Below are positions 49,403 through 57,430 of a DNA stretch of 64,000 bases, piece by piece (within the stretch, counting starts at the first letter, position 1; every line of letters begins with the position of its first letter). The notes beneath the pieces are model-generated. The model was not told the origin of the DNA and did no database searches. It was given only the letters and a program-made list of their open reading frames with translations. Position numbers and translations under genes: made by a program. This DNA comes from Bradyrhizobium sp. C9 (lineage in GTDB: Bacteria > Pseudomonadota > Alphaproteobacteria > Rhizobiales > Xanthobacteraceae). The DNA lies in assembly GCF_002532045.1 (NCBI RefSeq), contig NZ_NWTG01000001.1, forward strand, positions 682,001-746,000. The letters are read 5' to 3'.

Positions 49403-50398
49403 TCAGGCCATGTAGGGCACGCGCGAGATCACGTTGATGGCGCGGAATTCGGCAATCCAGCCGGCGACCTTGGAGTGCGACCACTCGATATGGCGGCGCA
49501 AGGTCGCTGCGGCCGTATCGCCGTCGCGGGCGCGCAAGGCTTCGATGATCACCAGATGCTCGTCCATGAAGGAATCGATCTGCGGCGCGGTCAGCGCGAC
49601 CTGGATGTGCTTGCCGATCACGAAGGCGCAGTGGGTACGCTTGAGCGCTTCGATCATCTCGCGATTGACGCCGTAGCCCAGGCAACGGATATGGAGGTCG
49701 CCCTCGATCTCATCGAGCTCGCCGACGCCGACACGGCTGCGGAATTGGATCCCCTCGCGCAGCCGCTCCGCCATCCGGTCGAGCAGCGCGGCAGGAATTC
49801 TCGCCGCAGCGGATTTGAGCAGCAGCGGCTCGAGGGTTGCGCGCACCTCGAAGATGTCGCGGAGGCGATCCTCGTCCAGCGGCACCACATACCAGTGTGC
49901 CTTGGCGCCCTTCTCCAGGATTCCGATCGCCTGCGCACGTAGCAGCAGATTGCGCGCAACCGTGCGCCCAACACGGAAGTGCCTTGCCAATGCGAGCTCG
50001 CTGACGCGGAAGCGGCCGAACAGCGAGCGGTAGATGATCTCGCGTTCGAGCTTGTAATAGAGCTCGTCCCAGGCATCGCTGCGCACCGCCTCGACGGGGC
50101 CGTCGGTCAGCCCGAACATCGCCGGCGTGATCGGGACGCGCCGCGGTTCGGCCTTGCGCTTGCCGGCGATGACGCCGCGGCCGTCGAACCGGCGCACCAG
50201 GCCGATGTGCTCGAGCTGTTCGAAGGCTTGCCGCACCGGCGAGCGGCTGGAGCCGAACAAGGTCGCGATCGCCGATTCGGAGAGCACCGTGCCGGGCGGC
50301 ACGTCGCCGGTCCGGATGTGCTTCGCCAATGCGGTCTTGATCAGCGCGTAGGCCGGCTGTTTCCGTCTGGTCTGCGATTTCGCTCTTGGAATCGACAT
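49403..50398 (-). CDS. GntR-family transcriptional regulator, FCD-type
   Basis: About 331 residues from the ATG at 50398; ATGs at 50440 and 50500 are also in frame. N-terminal winged HTH: LIKTALAKHIRTGDVPPGTVLSESAIATLFGSSRSPVRQAFEQLEHIGLVRRFDGRGVIAG. A second HTH-like stretch (SELALARHFRVGRTVARNLL) precedes the C-terminal FCD helical effector domain with metal-site-type residues (EIEGDLHIRCL, DEHLVIIEALRARD, HIEWS). Effector probably a carboxylate. Divergent from the 50688 transporter operon, which it likely controls. Confidence 0.88.
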   Translation of the reverse strand: MSIPRAKSQTRRKQPAYALIKTALAKHIRTGDVPPGTVLSESAIATLFGSSRSPVRQAFEQLEHIGLVRRFDGRGVIAGKRKAEPRRVPITPAMFGLTDGPVEAVRSDAWDELYYKLEREIIYRSLFGRFRVSELALARHFRVGRTVARNLLLRAQAIGILEKGAKAHWYVVPLDEDRLRDIFEVRATLEPLLLKSAAARIPAALLDRMAERLREGIQFRSRVGVGELDEIEGDLHIRCLGYGVNREMIEALKRTHCAFVIGKHIQVALTAPQIDSFMDEHLVIIEALRARDGDTAAATLRRHIEWSHSKVAGWIAEFRAINVISRVPYMA

Positions 50399-50422
50399 CG
50401 ATGGCTGCCCGCCGGTCACACT

Positions 50423-50432
50423 ATCACGTGAT
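50423..50432. promoter_or_regulatory. Palindrome ATCACGTGAT upstream of the GntR gene
   Basis: Perfect 10-base palindrome, 24 bases upstream of the chosen start (50398). If a longer start is used it lies inside the coding sequence. Confidence 0.3.
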
Positions 50433-50483
50433 CCCGTCATGGTCGCTGGTAGCAGGCATTTACGCACCGTTGCCAGCGAACTT

Positions 50484-50508
50484 TTGACTATTGCGTGCAA
50501 TGTGCAAT
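50484..50508 (+). promoter_or_regulatory. Putative -35 box with GntR operator-like repeat
   Basis: TTGACT (50484-50489) is followed at once by ATTGCGTGCAAT (50490-50501; arms ATTGC/GCAAT) and a repeated GTGCAAT (50495-50501, 50502-50508). GntR/FCD operators often look like ATTGT...ACAAT. A bound regulator here would block the promoter of the 50688 operon. No clear -10. Confidence 0.4.
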
Positions 50509-50687
50509 CATGTTTAGCTATGTCAAACGCCAGATCGATAGCCGCCGTTGCGCGTCTTGTGCGCTGCAGCGGCGCTCACGTTTGCTCGTCGCGCCGATTG
50601 ACGGCTGCGGGTAGGGCAACCGATCGACGCGCCAGCTCGTCTCAACGCAGCCGACATGCAAGTTCGGCGCACCAAAGGGAGGATTGA

Positions 50688-51833
50688 ATGAAACTGACGA
50701 GGCGTGAGTTTTCCGCCGGCTTGGCGGCAGGTCTCGCTGCTCCTGCGCTGATGCGCAGCGCCTGGGCGCAAGGGGCGACCATCAAGATCGGCATGTGCGT
50801 GCCGGTGACCGGGCCGGCAGCGGAGCAGGGCCTGTGGGCCCAGAACGGCGCCAAGCTGGCGCTGGCCGCGGTCAATAAGGCCGGCGGCGTGCTCGGCAAG
50901 CAGGTCGAGCTCGTCATCGAGGACGACCAGACCACCAATCCGGGCATCGTGCTGGCGTTCTCCAAGCTCGCCGCGCAATCCGACATCGTTGCCTTCCTCG
51001 GCTCGATCCGCTCCACCCAGGTGCAGGCGATGGCGCCCGACGTGATCAAGGTCGGCAAGCCCGTGATGATCGGCGGCACCAATCCCGATCTCACCCATTC
51101 CGGCAATCCCTGGCTGTTCCGCTTCCGCCCGAACGACAATTATTCGGGCCGCGTGATCGCCGACTTCGGCGTCAACACGCTCGGCAAGAAGAAATGGGCG
51201 ATCGTGCACTCCACGGATGCCTTCGGCACCGCGGGCGGCAAGGCGCTCACCGAGGCGCTGACCAAGCTCGGCGCGCCGCCGGTGCTCGACCAGGGCTACG
51301 CCAACCAGAGCCAAGACTTCACCCCGGTCGTGCTGGCCGTGAAGCAGTCCGGCGCCGACGTGCTGGGCACCTACTTCACCTTCGAGAACGATCTCGGCAT
51401 CTTCGCCCGGCAGCTGCGCCAACTCGGCGTCAACATCCCGTGGGTCGGCTCGCCCTCGGTGGTGGCGGTCTCCTCGACCAAGCTCGCCGGTCCGGCCCTG
51501 TTCGGCACCTACGGGGTCGCCGACTTCGCCGAGGACTCGAGCGATACCGCGAAGGCGTTCGGCAAGTCCTATCGCGACGCCTACAAGACCGCGCCCGACA
51601 ACCAGAGCGCTTGGCCGTACGATGCGATCACCATCCTGTCGGCCGCGATCAACAAGGCCGGCTCGACCGACCCGAACAAGATCCGCGACGCCATCCTGGC
51701 GACACAGAAATTCGCCGGTGCCGAGGGCGAATATAACTTCGACAAGAATGGCGACGGCCTGCACGGCTACAATGTCGTGAAGAACGACAAGGGCAAGATC
51801 GTCTACGACAAGCATATCGACTTCAACGATTGA
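50688..51833 (+). CDS. Liv-type ABC transporter substrate-binding protein, Tat signal
   Basis: 381 residues. The N-terminus LTRREFSAGLAAGLAAPALM...AWAQG carries a twin-arginine motif rather than a plain Sec signal. Mature type-I binding protein: IKIGMCVPVTGPAAEQGLWAQNGAKLALAAVNKAGG, LVIEDDQTTNPGIVLAFSKL, KKKWAIVHSTDAFGTAGG. GGGAGG precedes the ATG. Ligand is probably an organic or sugar acid judged by the downstream enzymes. First gene of the operon to 58954. Confidence 0.92.
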   Translation: MKLTRREFSAGLAAGLAAPALMRSAWAQGATIKIGMCVPVTGPAAEQGLWAQNGAKLALAAVNKAGGVLGKQVELVIEDDQTTNPGIVLAFSKLAAQSDIVAFLGSIRSTQVQAMAPDVIKVGKPVMIGGTNPDLTHSGNPWLFRFRPNDNYSGRVIADFGVNTLGKKKWAIVHSTDAFGTAGGKALTEALTKLGAPPVLDQGYANQSQDFTPVVLAVKQSGADVLGTYFTFENDLGIFARQLRQLGVNIPWVGSPSVVAVSSTKLAGPALFGTYGVADFAEDSSDTAKAFGKSYRDAYKTAPDNQSAWPYDAITILSAAINKAGSTDPNKIRDAILATQKFAGAEGEYNFDKNGDGLHGYNVVKNDKGKIVYDKHIDFND

Positions 51834-51844
51834 TCGCGGCTCAG

Positions 51845-51867
51845 CCTCGCCGGCGAAACCGGCGAGG
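51845..51867 (+). terminator. Hairpin between binding-protein and permease genes
   Basis: CCTCGCCGG / CCGGCGAGG (9 bp) with a CGAAA loop, 11 bases after the stop; the T-tail is weak (TTGATCTTC). Such hairpins often give partial termination or 3' mRNA protection so the binding protein is made in excess. Confidence 0.55.
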
Positions 51868-51905
51868 TTGATCTTCTGCGCACACTGTTCTGATCGAGCG
51901 CTGTC

Positions 51906-52781
51906 ATGGATCTGGTTCTACAATTGCTGTTTACCGGCATCGGCATCGGCGCGGTCTACGCGCTGGTGGCGCTCGGTTTCGTGCTGATCTTCCGCGCCAC
52001 CAACGTGGTGAACTTCGCGCAAGGCGAATTCTCGATGGTGGCTGCCTATCTGATGGTGGTGTTCTCGGTCGATCTCGGCTGGCCGTACTGGCTGTCGTTC
52101 CTGATCGCGCTCGCCGGCATGGCGCTGTTCGGCGTGATCTTCAATCTCGGCGTCTACTATCCGCTGCGCCACCGCACCTATCTGCCTGTCATCATCGCCA
52201 CGATCGGCGCCTCGATCCTGCTGTCGAACTCGGTGCTGGCGATCTACGGCCCGCAGCCGCAGGTGCTGCAGGGTTGGTTCGATACGCCCGGCATCCAGCT
52301 CGGCCCAGTCTATCTCGACAGCCAGTATCTCCTGATCATCGGCGTCACCATCCTGCTGGTGCTGTTCAACTTCTGGTTCTTCGAGAGGACGCTGCTCGGC
52401 AAGAAGCTGCAGGCGACCTCGCAGGACAAGGAGATGGCCTCGTTGCTTGGCATTTCCGTCTCCACCATGATCATGATCACCTTCATCTATTCGGCGGTGC
52501 TCGGCGGTCTTGCCGGCATCCTCGTGGCGCCCGTGCTGTTCGTCTCGATCCAGATGGGCTCGACCATTGCGCTGAAGGCGTTTGCCGCGACCATCATCGG
52601 CGGCTTCGGCGATGTTGCCGGCGCCATCGTCGGCGGGCTGGCGCTCGGCGTGATCGAGACGTTCGGTGCCGCCTACATCTCGGTGCCGTACAAGGACGGC
52701 TTTGCCTTCCTGGTGCTGATCGCTTTCCTGGTGTTCCGGCCGCAGGGCATCTTCGGCGAACGCGTCGCGGAGAAAGCATGA
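51906..52781 (+). CDS. Liv-type ABC transporter permease (LivH-like)
   Basis: 291 residues, multi-helix membrane protein. N-terminal LLFTGIGIGAVYALVALGFVLIFRATNVVNFAQGEFSMV is the LivH pattern; SQDKEMASLLGISVSTMIM forms the ATPase coupling helix. The stop overlaps the next start as ATGA. Works with the fused LivM-LivG at 52778. Confidence 0.93.
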   Translation: MDLVLQLLFTGIGIGAVYALVALGFVLIFRATNVVNFAQGEFSMVAAYLMVVFSVDLGWPYWLSFLIALAGMALFGVIFNLGVYYPLRHRTYLPVIIATIGASILLSNSVLAIYGPQPQVLQGWFDTPGIQLGPVYLDSQYLLIIGVTILLVLFNFWFFERTLLGKKLQATSQDKEMASLLGISVSTMIMITFIYSAVLGGLAGILVAPVLFVSIQMGSTIALKAFAATIIGGFGDVAGAIVGGLALGVIETFGAAYISVPYKDGFAFLVLIAFLVFRPQGIFGERVAEKA

Positions 52782-54550
52782 GCGCCAGCGACAACATGAT
52801 TCCCGCGCCAGCCGTGCGTTCGAAGCCGCTGATCATCCGGCATTTGCCGTATTTCATCGGCGCGGCCGCGCTGGTGGCGCTCGCCGCCGGCATGCAGTTC
52901 GACGGCTACATCCTCAACATCCTGCTGCAGGCCACGACGTTCTCGATCGCGGTGTTCGGGTTGTCGGTCGTGCTCGGCCTGTGCGGCCAGATCAATTTGG
53001 CGCAGGCCGCGTTCTTCGGCTTCGGGGCTTATGCCGTCGGCCTCGGGACCGCCGACCTGCATCTGAACTTCTGGCTCTGCCTGGTTGGCGGCTGCGCGAT
53101 CACGCTGGTCGCCGGTGCGGTCCTGGGCATGTCGACGCTGCGGCTCGGCGGGCACTACCTTGCCATGGTGACGATCTCGTTCCAGCAGATCGTGACGCTG
53201 GTGATGATCAACGCGATCTGGCTGACCCACGGGCCGGACGGCGTCGCCAACATCCGCCGGCCCGAGCTGTTCCAGTCCTCGCAGAGCTATCTCGCCTTCT
53301 GCGTCGCGATGCTCGCGATCGTCGGCTATCTCGTCTGGCATCTGCCTGACACCAAGCTCGGCCGCGCCATGCGCGCGGTGCGCGACAATGAGCTCGCAGC
53401 CGGCGTCAACGGCATCGACGTGTTCCGCACCAAGGTCTCCGCGTTCGGGCTGTGCGCGTTGCTCGGCGGCCTCGCGGGCGGCCTGTTTGCCGGCGGCTTC
53501 GCCTATGTCAGCCCCGACCAGTTCTCGTTTGCGGAGTCGATCCAGTTCCTGACCATGTCGCTGCTCGGCGGCGTGGCCTCGCCGATCGGCTCGGTGATCG
53601 GCACCGGCCTCCTGATCCTGATCCCGGAGTGGCTGCGCTTCCTGAAGAGCGTGCCCGGCCTCTACCTTGCCATCTACGGCCTGTCGGTAATCCTGATCAT
53701 CCGCTTCATGCCGGACGGAATCTGGGGCTTCGTGTCCGACGCGTTCACACGCTGGCGCGCGCACACCAATGCCCCGCCTGTTGCTGGCGCGCTCCTGCTC
53801 AGGCCAGCGACGACTGGCGGCGACATCGTGCTCGAAGTCACCGGGCTCTCGAAGCATTTCGGCGGCCTCAAAGCGGTCGACGGCGTCGATATCGCGGTGA
53901 AGCGCGGCAGCGTGCACGCGCTGATCGGACCTAACGGCTCCGGCAAGACCACGACGCTGAACGTGCTGTCCGGTCTCTACAAGGCGACAGCGGGCAAGAT
54001 CGTGCTCGACGGCACCGACATCACCAGCATGGCGCCGCATCAGCGCACTGCGGCGGGGCTCGGGCGTACCTTCCAGAACATCCGCCTGTTCCGCTCGATG
54101 ACGGCGCTCGAGAACGTCGAGATCGGCGCCGAACGACCCGGCAATACCATGATCGGGAAGGGCGACGATGCGCTGACCGAGCGTGCGATGGAGGCGCTGA
54201 CCTTCGTCGGCCTCGGCAACCGCGCCAACGAGCTGATCTCGAGCTTCTCCTACGGCCATCAGCGCCTGATCGAGATCGCGCGGGCGCTGGCGTCGAACCC
54301 GACCTTGCTGCTGCTCGACGAGCCGGCAGCCGGCCTCAACTCGACCGAGAAGCTCGAGCTGCATGAGCTGCTCAAGCGCATCGCAGCGCAGGGCCTCACC
54401 ATCCTGATCATCGATCACGACATGACGCTGGTCTCGGAAGCCGCCCAGCACATCACCGTGCTGAACTTCGGACGCCGTATCGCCGACGGCGAGTCCATGG
54501 CGGTGCTGCGTCATCCCGACGTCGTATCCGCCTATCTCGGGAGCGAATGA
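52778..54550 (+). CDS. Fused Liv-type permease-ATPase (LivM-LivG)
   Basis: 590 residues from the ATG that overlaps the LivH stop; the frame is open upstream but only as shadow of LivH. Residues about 20-325 are a LivM permease (VLGLCGQINLAQAAFFGFGAYAVGL; coupling helix MRAVRDNELAAGVNGIDVFRTKV). A linker (ATTGGD) leads to a LivG ATPase from about 350: Walker A GPNGSGKTTT (K390), signature FSYGHQRLIEIARAL, Walker B LLLLDEPAAGL, switch IDHDM. One polypeptide therefore supplies half the channel and half the motor. Confidence 0.93.
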   Translation: MSASDNMIPAPAVRSKPLIIRHLPYFIGAAALVALAAGMQFDGYILNILLQATTFSIAVFGLSVVLGLCGQINLAQAAFFGFGAYAVGLGTADLHLNFWLCLVGGCAITLVAGAVLGMSTLRLGGHYLAMVTISFQQIVTLVMINAIWLTHGPDGVANIRRPELFQSSQSYLAFCVAMLAIVGYLVWHLPDTKLGRAMRAVRDNELAAGVNGIDVFRTKVSAFGLCALLGGLAGGLFAGGFAYVSPDQFSFAESIQFLTMSLLGGVASPIGSVIGTGLLILIPEWLRFLKSVPGLYLAIYGLSVILIIRFMPDGIWGFVSDAFTRWRAHTNAPPVAGALLLRPATTGGDIVLEVTGLSKHFGGLKAVDGVDIAVKRGSVHALIGPNGSGKTTTLNVLSGLYKATAGKIVLDGTDITSMAPHQRTAAGLGRTFQNIRLFRSMTALENVEIGAERPGNTMIGKGDDALTERAMEALTFVGLGNRANELISSFSYGHQRLIEIARALASNPTLLLLDEPAAGLNSTEKLELHELLKRIAAQGLTILIIDHDMTLVSEAAQHITVLNFGRRIADGESMAVLRHPDVVSAYLGSE

Positions 54551-55278
54551 TGCCGCTGCTCGAAATCCGCAATCTCGTGGTCCGCTACGGCGAGATCGAG
54601 GCGCTGCGCGGCGTCACCATCGCCGTGGAGCAGGGCCAGGTGGTCACGCTGCTCGGTGCCAACGGTGCCGGCAAGTCGACCACGCTGCGCGCGATCTCAG
54701 GCCTCGCCAAGCCCGCCTCCGGCGACATCCTGTTCGACGGTCATTCGATCGCCGGCCTCGGGCCGGAAGCGATCGTGCGGCTCGGCATCTCGCATGTGCC
54801 GGAAGGCCGCCGCGTGTTTCCGGGCCTCACCGTGAAAGAGAACATCATGCTCGGCGCGTCGAACCGGAAGGTCGGGGCGTCGCAGATCTCGCGCGAGGCC
54901 GACGCGATGTTCGATTTGTTTCCGGATATTCGCGCCTTCTCGAACGCGCTCGGCTGGACGCTGTCCGGCGGCCAGCTGCAGATGGTGGCGGTGGCGCGCG
55001 GCCTGATGGCCAAGCCGCGGCTGCTGCTGCTCGACGAGCCGTCGCTCGGGCTGGCGCCCGTCATCGTGCAGGCAGTGTTCCGCATCATTTCGCAGATCAG
55101 GAAGGACACCACGGTCTTGCTCGTCGAGCAAAATGCGCGCATGGGACTTTCGGTCGCGGATCACGGCTTCGTCCTCGAAACCGGGCGGATCGTGCTGGGC
55201 GGCAAGCCTGACGAATTGTGGGGCAATGAAGCCATCGCCGCGGCCTATCTCGGCGGTCACGCCAAAACCCACGCGTAG
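54547..55278 (+). CDS. Liv-type ABC transporter ATPase (LivF-like)
   Basis: 243 residues. Walker A GANGAGKST, signature WTLSGGQLQMVAVARGL, Walker B LLLLDEPSLGLAP, switch LVEQN. Partner of the ATPase domain of 52778-54550; the start overlaps its stop (ATGATG). Last gene of the transporter part of the operon. Confidence 0.93.
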   Translation: MMPLLEIRNLVVRYGEIEALRGVTIAVEQGQVVTLLGANGAGKSTTLRAISGLAKPASGDILFDGHSIAGLGPEAIVRLGISHVPEGRRVFPGLTVKENIMLGASNRKVGASQISREADAMFDLFPDIRAFSNALGWTLSGGQLQMVAVARGLMAKPRLLLLDEPSLGLAPVIVQAVFRIISQIRKDTTVLLVEQNARMGLSVADHGFVLETGRIVLGGKPDELWGNEAIAAAYLGGHAKTHA

Positions 55279-55313
55279 AATTCACCGTGCTGCATCGAGC
55301 GAGCTAGTTTTTC

Positions 55314-56399
55314 ATGGTCACCATCAAGGTCGATAATCTCGTCAACTTCGTGTCCGACGTGTTTTCCCATTCGGAGTCGTCTCCGGAAGAGGCGAAGCGC
55401 ATCGCGACCTACCTGACCACCGCGAACCTCACCGGGCATGACAGCCACGGCGTGATCCGCGTGCCGGTTTATGTCCGGTGGAAGAAGATGGGTTCGATCG
55501 TGCCGAACCAGACCCCCGAGGTCGTGGTCGACACGCCGTCGCTCGCGGTGGTCGACGGCAAGTTCGGCTATGGCCAGACCGTCACGCCAATCGCAGTCAG
55601 GCTCGGCATCGAGAAGTGCAAGAAGGCAGGGCTTGCCGCCGTCGCACTGCGCAATTCCGGCCATCTCGGCCGCGTCGGCGACTGGGCCGAAATGGCCGCC
55701 GCCGAAGGCCTTGTGTCTGTTCATTTCGTAACCGCAGCGGGCTCGTTGCTGGTCGCGCCCTATGGCGGCGTCGAGAAGCGGCTGTCGACGGCGCCATATT
55801 GCGTCGGCATTCCGCGCCAGGGGCAGGACCCGATCGTGCTCGATTTCGCGACCTCCGTTGTCGCCGAGGGCAAGTGCCTGGTCGCAAGCCGCGGCGGCAA
55901 GAAGCTGCCGATCGGCGCGCTGGTCGATGCCGACGGCACGCTGAGCGAGGATCCGCACGTGCTGTATGGCCCGTACACGCCCGACGGGCCCCGCGACCAT
56001 ACCAAGGGAACCGGCGCGATCCGGGCCTTCGGTGATCACAAGGGGTCGGGCCTTGCCTTCATTTGTGAGCTGCTCGGCGGCGCGCTGACCGGCACCGGCG
56101 CGACGTCGTCGGACCGGCGCTTCGCCAACGGCATGATGGCGTTCTACATCGATCCCAAGGTGATCGACACCAGCAACTTCTTCGACGGCGAGATCACCCG
56201 CTACACCGATTTCATCCGCGCCACCAAGCCGATCGCGGGTACCGAGTCCGTGCTGGTTCCGGGCGATCCCGAGCGGAAAACCCGTGCCGATCGCACCAGG
56301 AATGGCATCCCCTTGCCTGACGACACCTGGGCGGCGATAGTGAATACCGCGCGCGAAGTCGGCGTCAGCGAAGTCTCGATCCAGCGGGCGACCAGCTGA
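55314..56399 (+). CDS. Ldh-family (malate/L-lactate dehydrogenase type) oxidoreductase
   Basis: 361 residues, the Ldh_2 (not classical LDH) fold. Features: LTGHDSHGVIRVPVYVRWKKMG (catalytic histidine region), GYGQTVTPIAVRLGIEKC, ALRNSGHLGRVGDWAEMAA, FVTAAGSLLVAPYGGVEKRLSTAPYCVGIPR and a dinucleotide-binding DFATSVVAEGK. Family members reduce 2-oxoacids or oxidise 2-hydroxyacids (malate, diketogulonate, ureidoglycolate, sulfolactate). It is 35 bases after the transporter and is followed by an aldolase and a dehydratase, pointing to sugar-acid or sulfo/hydroxy-acid catabolism. Confidence 0.9.
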   Translation: MVTIKVDNLVNFVSDVFSHSESSPEEAKRIATYLTTANLTGHDSHGVIRVPVYVRWKKMGSIVPNQTPEVVVDTPSLAVVDGKFGYGQTVTPIAVRLGIEKCKKAGLAAVALRNSGHLGRVGDWAEMAAAEGLVSVHFVTAAGSLLVAPYGGVEKRLSTAPYCVGIPRQGQDPIVLDFATSVVAEGKCLVASRGGKKLPIGALVDADGTLSEDPHVLYGPYTPDGPRDHTKGTGAIRAFGDHKGSGLAFICELLGGALTGTGATSSDRRFANGMMAFYIDPKVIDTSNFFDGEITRYTDFIRATKPIAGTESVLVPGDPERKTRADRTRNGIPLPDDTWAAIVNTAREVGVSEVSIQRATS

Positions 56400-56449
56400 G
56401 GCTCGTCCCCCAAGAAAGCCTTCAAGAAACACAAAAGGAAACGCGATCA

Positions 56450-57226
56450 ATGGCAAACAAGGTCAAGCAAGTCTGGGCATCGGGCAAGGCGGTGGTGAAC
56501 GCGTGGCTCGCGATCCCCTCCGGGTTCTCGGCCGAAGTGATCGCGCAATGCGGCTTCGACAGCGTCACCGTCGATATGCAGCATGGCGTGCAGGATTATC
56601 AGTCGATGGTGCAGTGTTTCCAGTCGATGCATGCCCATCCGGTGACGCCGATGGTCCGCGTGCCGTGGAATGAGCCCGGCATCATCGGCAAGGTGCTCGA
56701 CGGCGGCGCCTATGGCGTGATCTGCCCGATGGTCAACACGCCGCAAGAAGCCAAGAACCTCGTTTCCTATGCCAAGTACCCGCCGAAGGGCGTGCGCTCC
56801 AACGGCCCGATCCGCGCCGGCATGTACGGCTCGGCCGGCACCTATCAGCAGACCGCCAACGACGAGATCGTGCTGCTACCGATGATGGAAACCAAGACCG
56901 CGGTCGAGAACATGGAAGCGATCCTCGATGTCGAAGGCATCGACGGCGTCTATATCGGTCCGTCCGATCTCGGCTTCTCCTACGGCCTGGTGCCGAAGCT
57001 CGATCGCGATGAGCCGGAGATCCTCAAGATCTACGAGAAGATCATCAAGGAATGCGGCAAGCGCGGCCTCAACCCTGGCATCCACTGCTCCGGCGCCGAG
57101 GGCGCGGTGCGCGCGATCAACATGGGCTTCAAGCTCGTGACGCTGTCGAACGAAGTCGGCCTGATGCAGGTCTACGCCAGGATGCAGGTCAACCAGACCC
57201 GCGAGAAGTCCGGCGGCAAGGCGTAA
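56450..57226 (+). CDS. HpcH/HpaI-family aldolase
   Basis: 258 residues, class II pyruvate-type aldolase. FDSVTVDMQHGVQDYQS, PMVRVPWNEPGIIGKVLDGGAYGVICPMVNT, metal ligands in LLPMMETKTAVEN (Glu) and VYIGPSDLGFSYG (Asp), then HCSGAEGAVRAINMGFKLVTLSNE. AAAAGGA precedes the ATG. The family includes HpaI (dihydroxyheptenedioate aldolase) and GarL (5-keto-4-deoxyglucarate aldolase). Operon context favours a GarL-like role with the 57431 dehydratase; the hpa operon nearby lacks its own aldolase, so HpaI is a real alternative. Confidence 0.9.
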   Translation: MANKVKQVWASGKAVVNAWLAIPSGFSAEVIAQCGFDSVTVDMQHGVQDYQSMVQCFQSMHAHPVTPMVRVPWNEPGIIGKVLDGGAYGVICPMVNTPQEAKNLVSYAKYPPKGVRSNGPIRAGMYGSAGTYQQTANDEIVLLPMMETKTAVENMEAILDVEGIDGVYIGPSDLGFSYGLVPKLDRDEPEILKIYEKIIKECGKRGLNPGIHCSGAEGAVRAINMGFKLVTLSNEVGLMQVYARMQVNQTREKSGGKA

Positions 57227-57229
57227 ATC

Positions 57230-57304
57230 TATCCTCCCCCTCGCCCCGCTCTTCGCGGGGTCGAGACCAGCGAAGCTAGCTCTTAGAGGGTTGGGGTGAG
57301 GGGC
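57230..57304. repeat. Hairpin-rich repeat after the aldolase
   Basis: Contains CCCCGC(TCTTC)GCGGGG, an AGCTAGCT palindrome, and CCCTCGCC/GGTGAGGGG-like ends. Together with 57349-57409 it fills the gap before the UxaA-family gene. Confidence 0.55.
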
Positions 57305-57348
57305 CTCTATCCGGCGAGCAGTGTTTTCGTGATTGCCTGCGTGCCTTG

Positions 57349-57409
57349 CCCCTCACCCGGATCGCTGATGCGATCCGACCTCTCCCCGTAAAGGACGGGG
57401 AGAGGTGAA
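57349..57409. repeat. Palindromic repeat, CCTCTCCCCG type
   Basis: Two hairpins: CGGATCGC/GCGATCCG and CCTCTCCCCGT/ACGGGGAGAGG. Related to 6429-6457 and 11848-11870. It ends about 20 bases before the 57431 start. Confidence 0.65.
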
Positions 57410-57430
57410 GAAGAACCAAGGAGAACTCCC

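Noticed and set aside
52274..52777. Upstream extension of the LivM-LivG frame
   Set aside because: The extra 168 codons lie inside LivH in another frame and have Arg/His-rich shadow composition; the ATGA overlap at 52778 is the natural start.
52673..54514. 613-codon minus-strand frame opposite LivM-LivG
   Set aside because: Asp/Arg/His/Gln-rich shadow of a membrane protein gene; similar frames oppose ppc (26671-28365) and DUF2126 (61933-63447).
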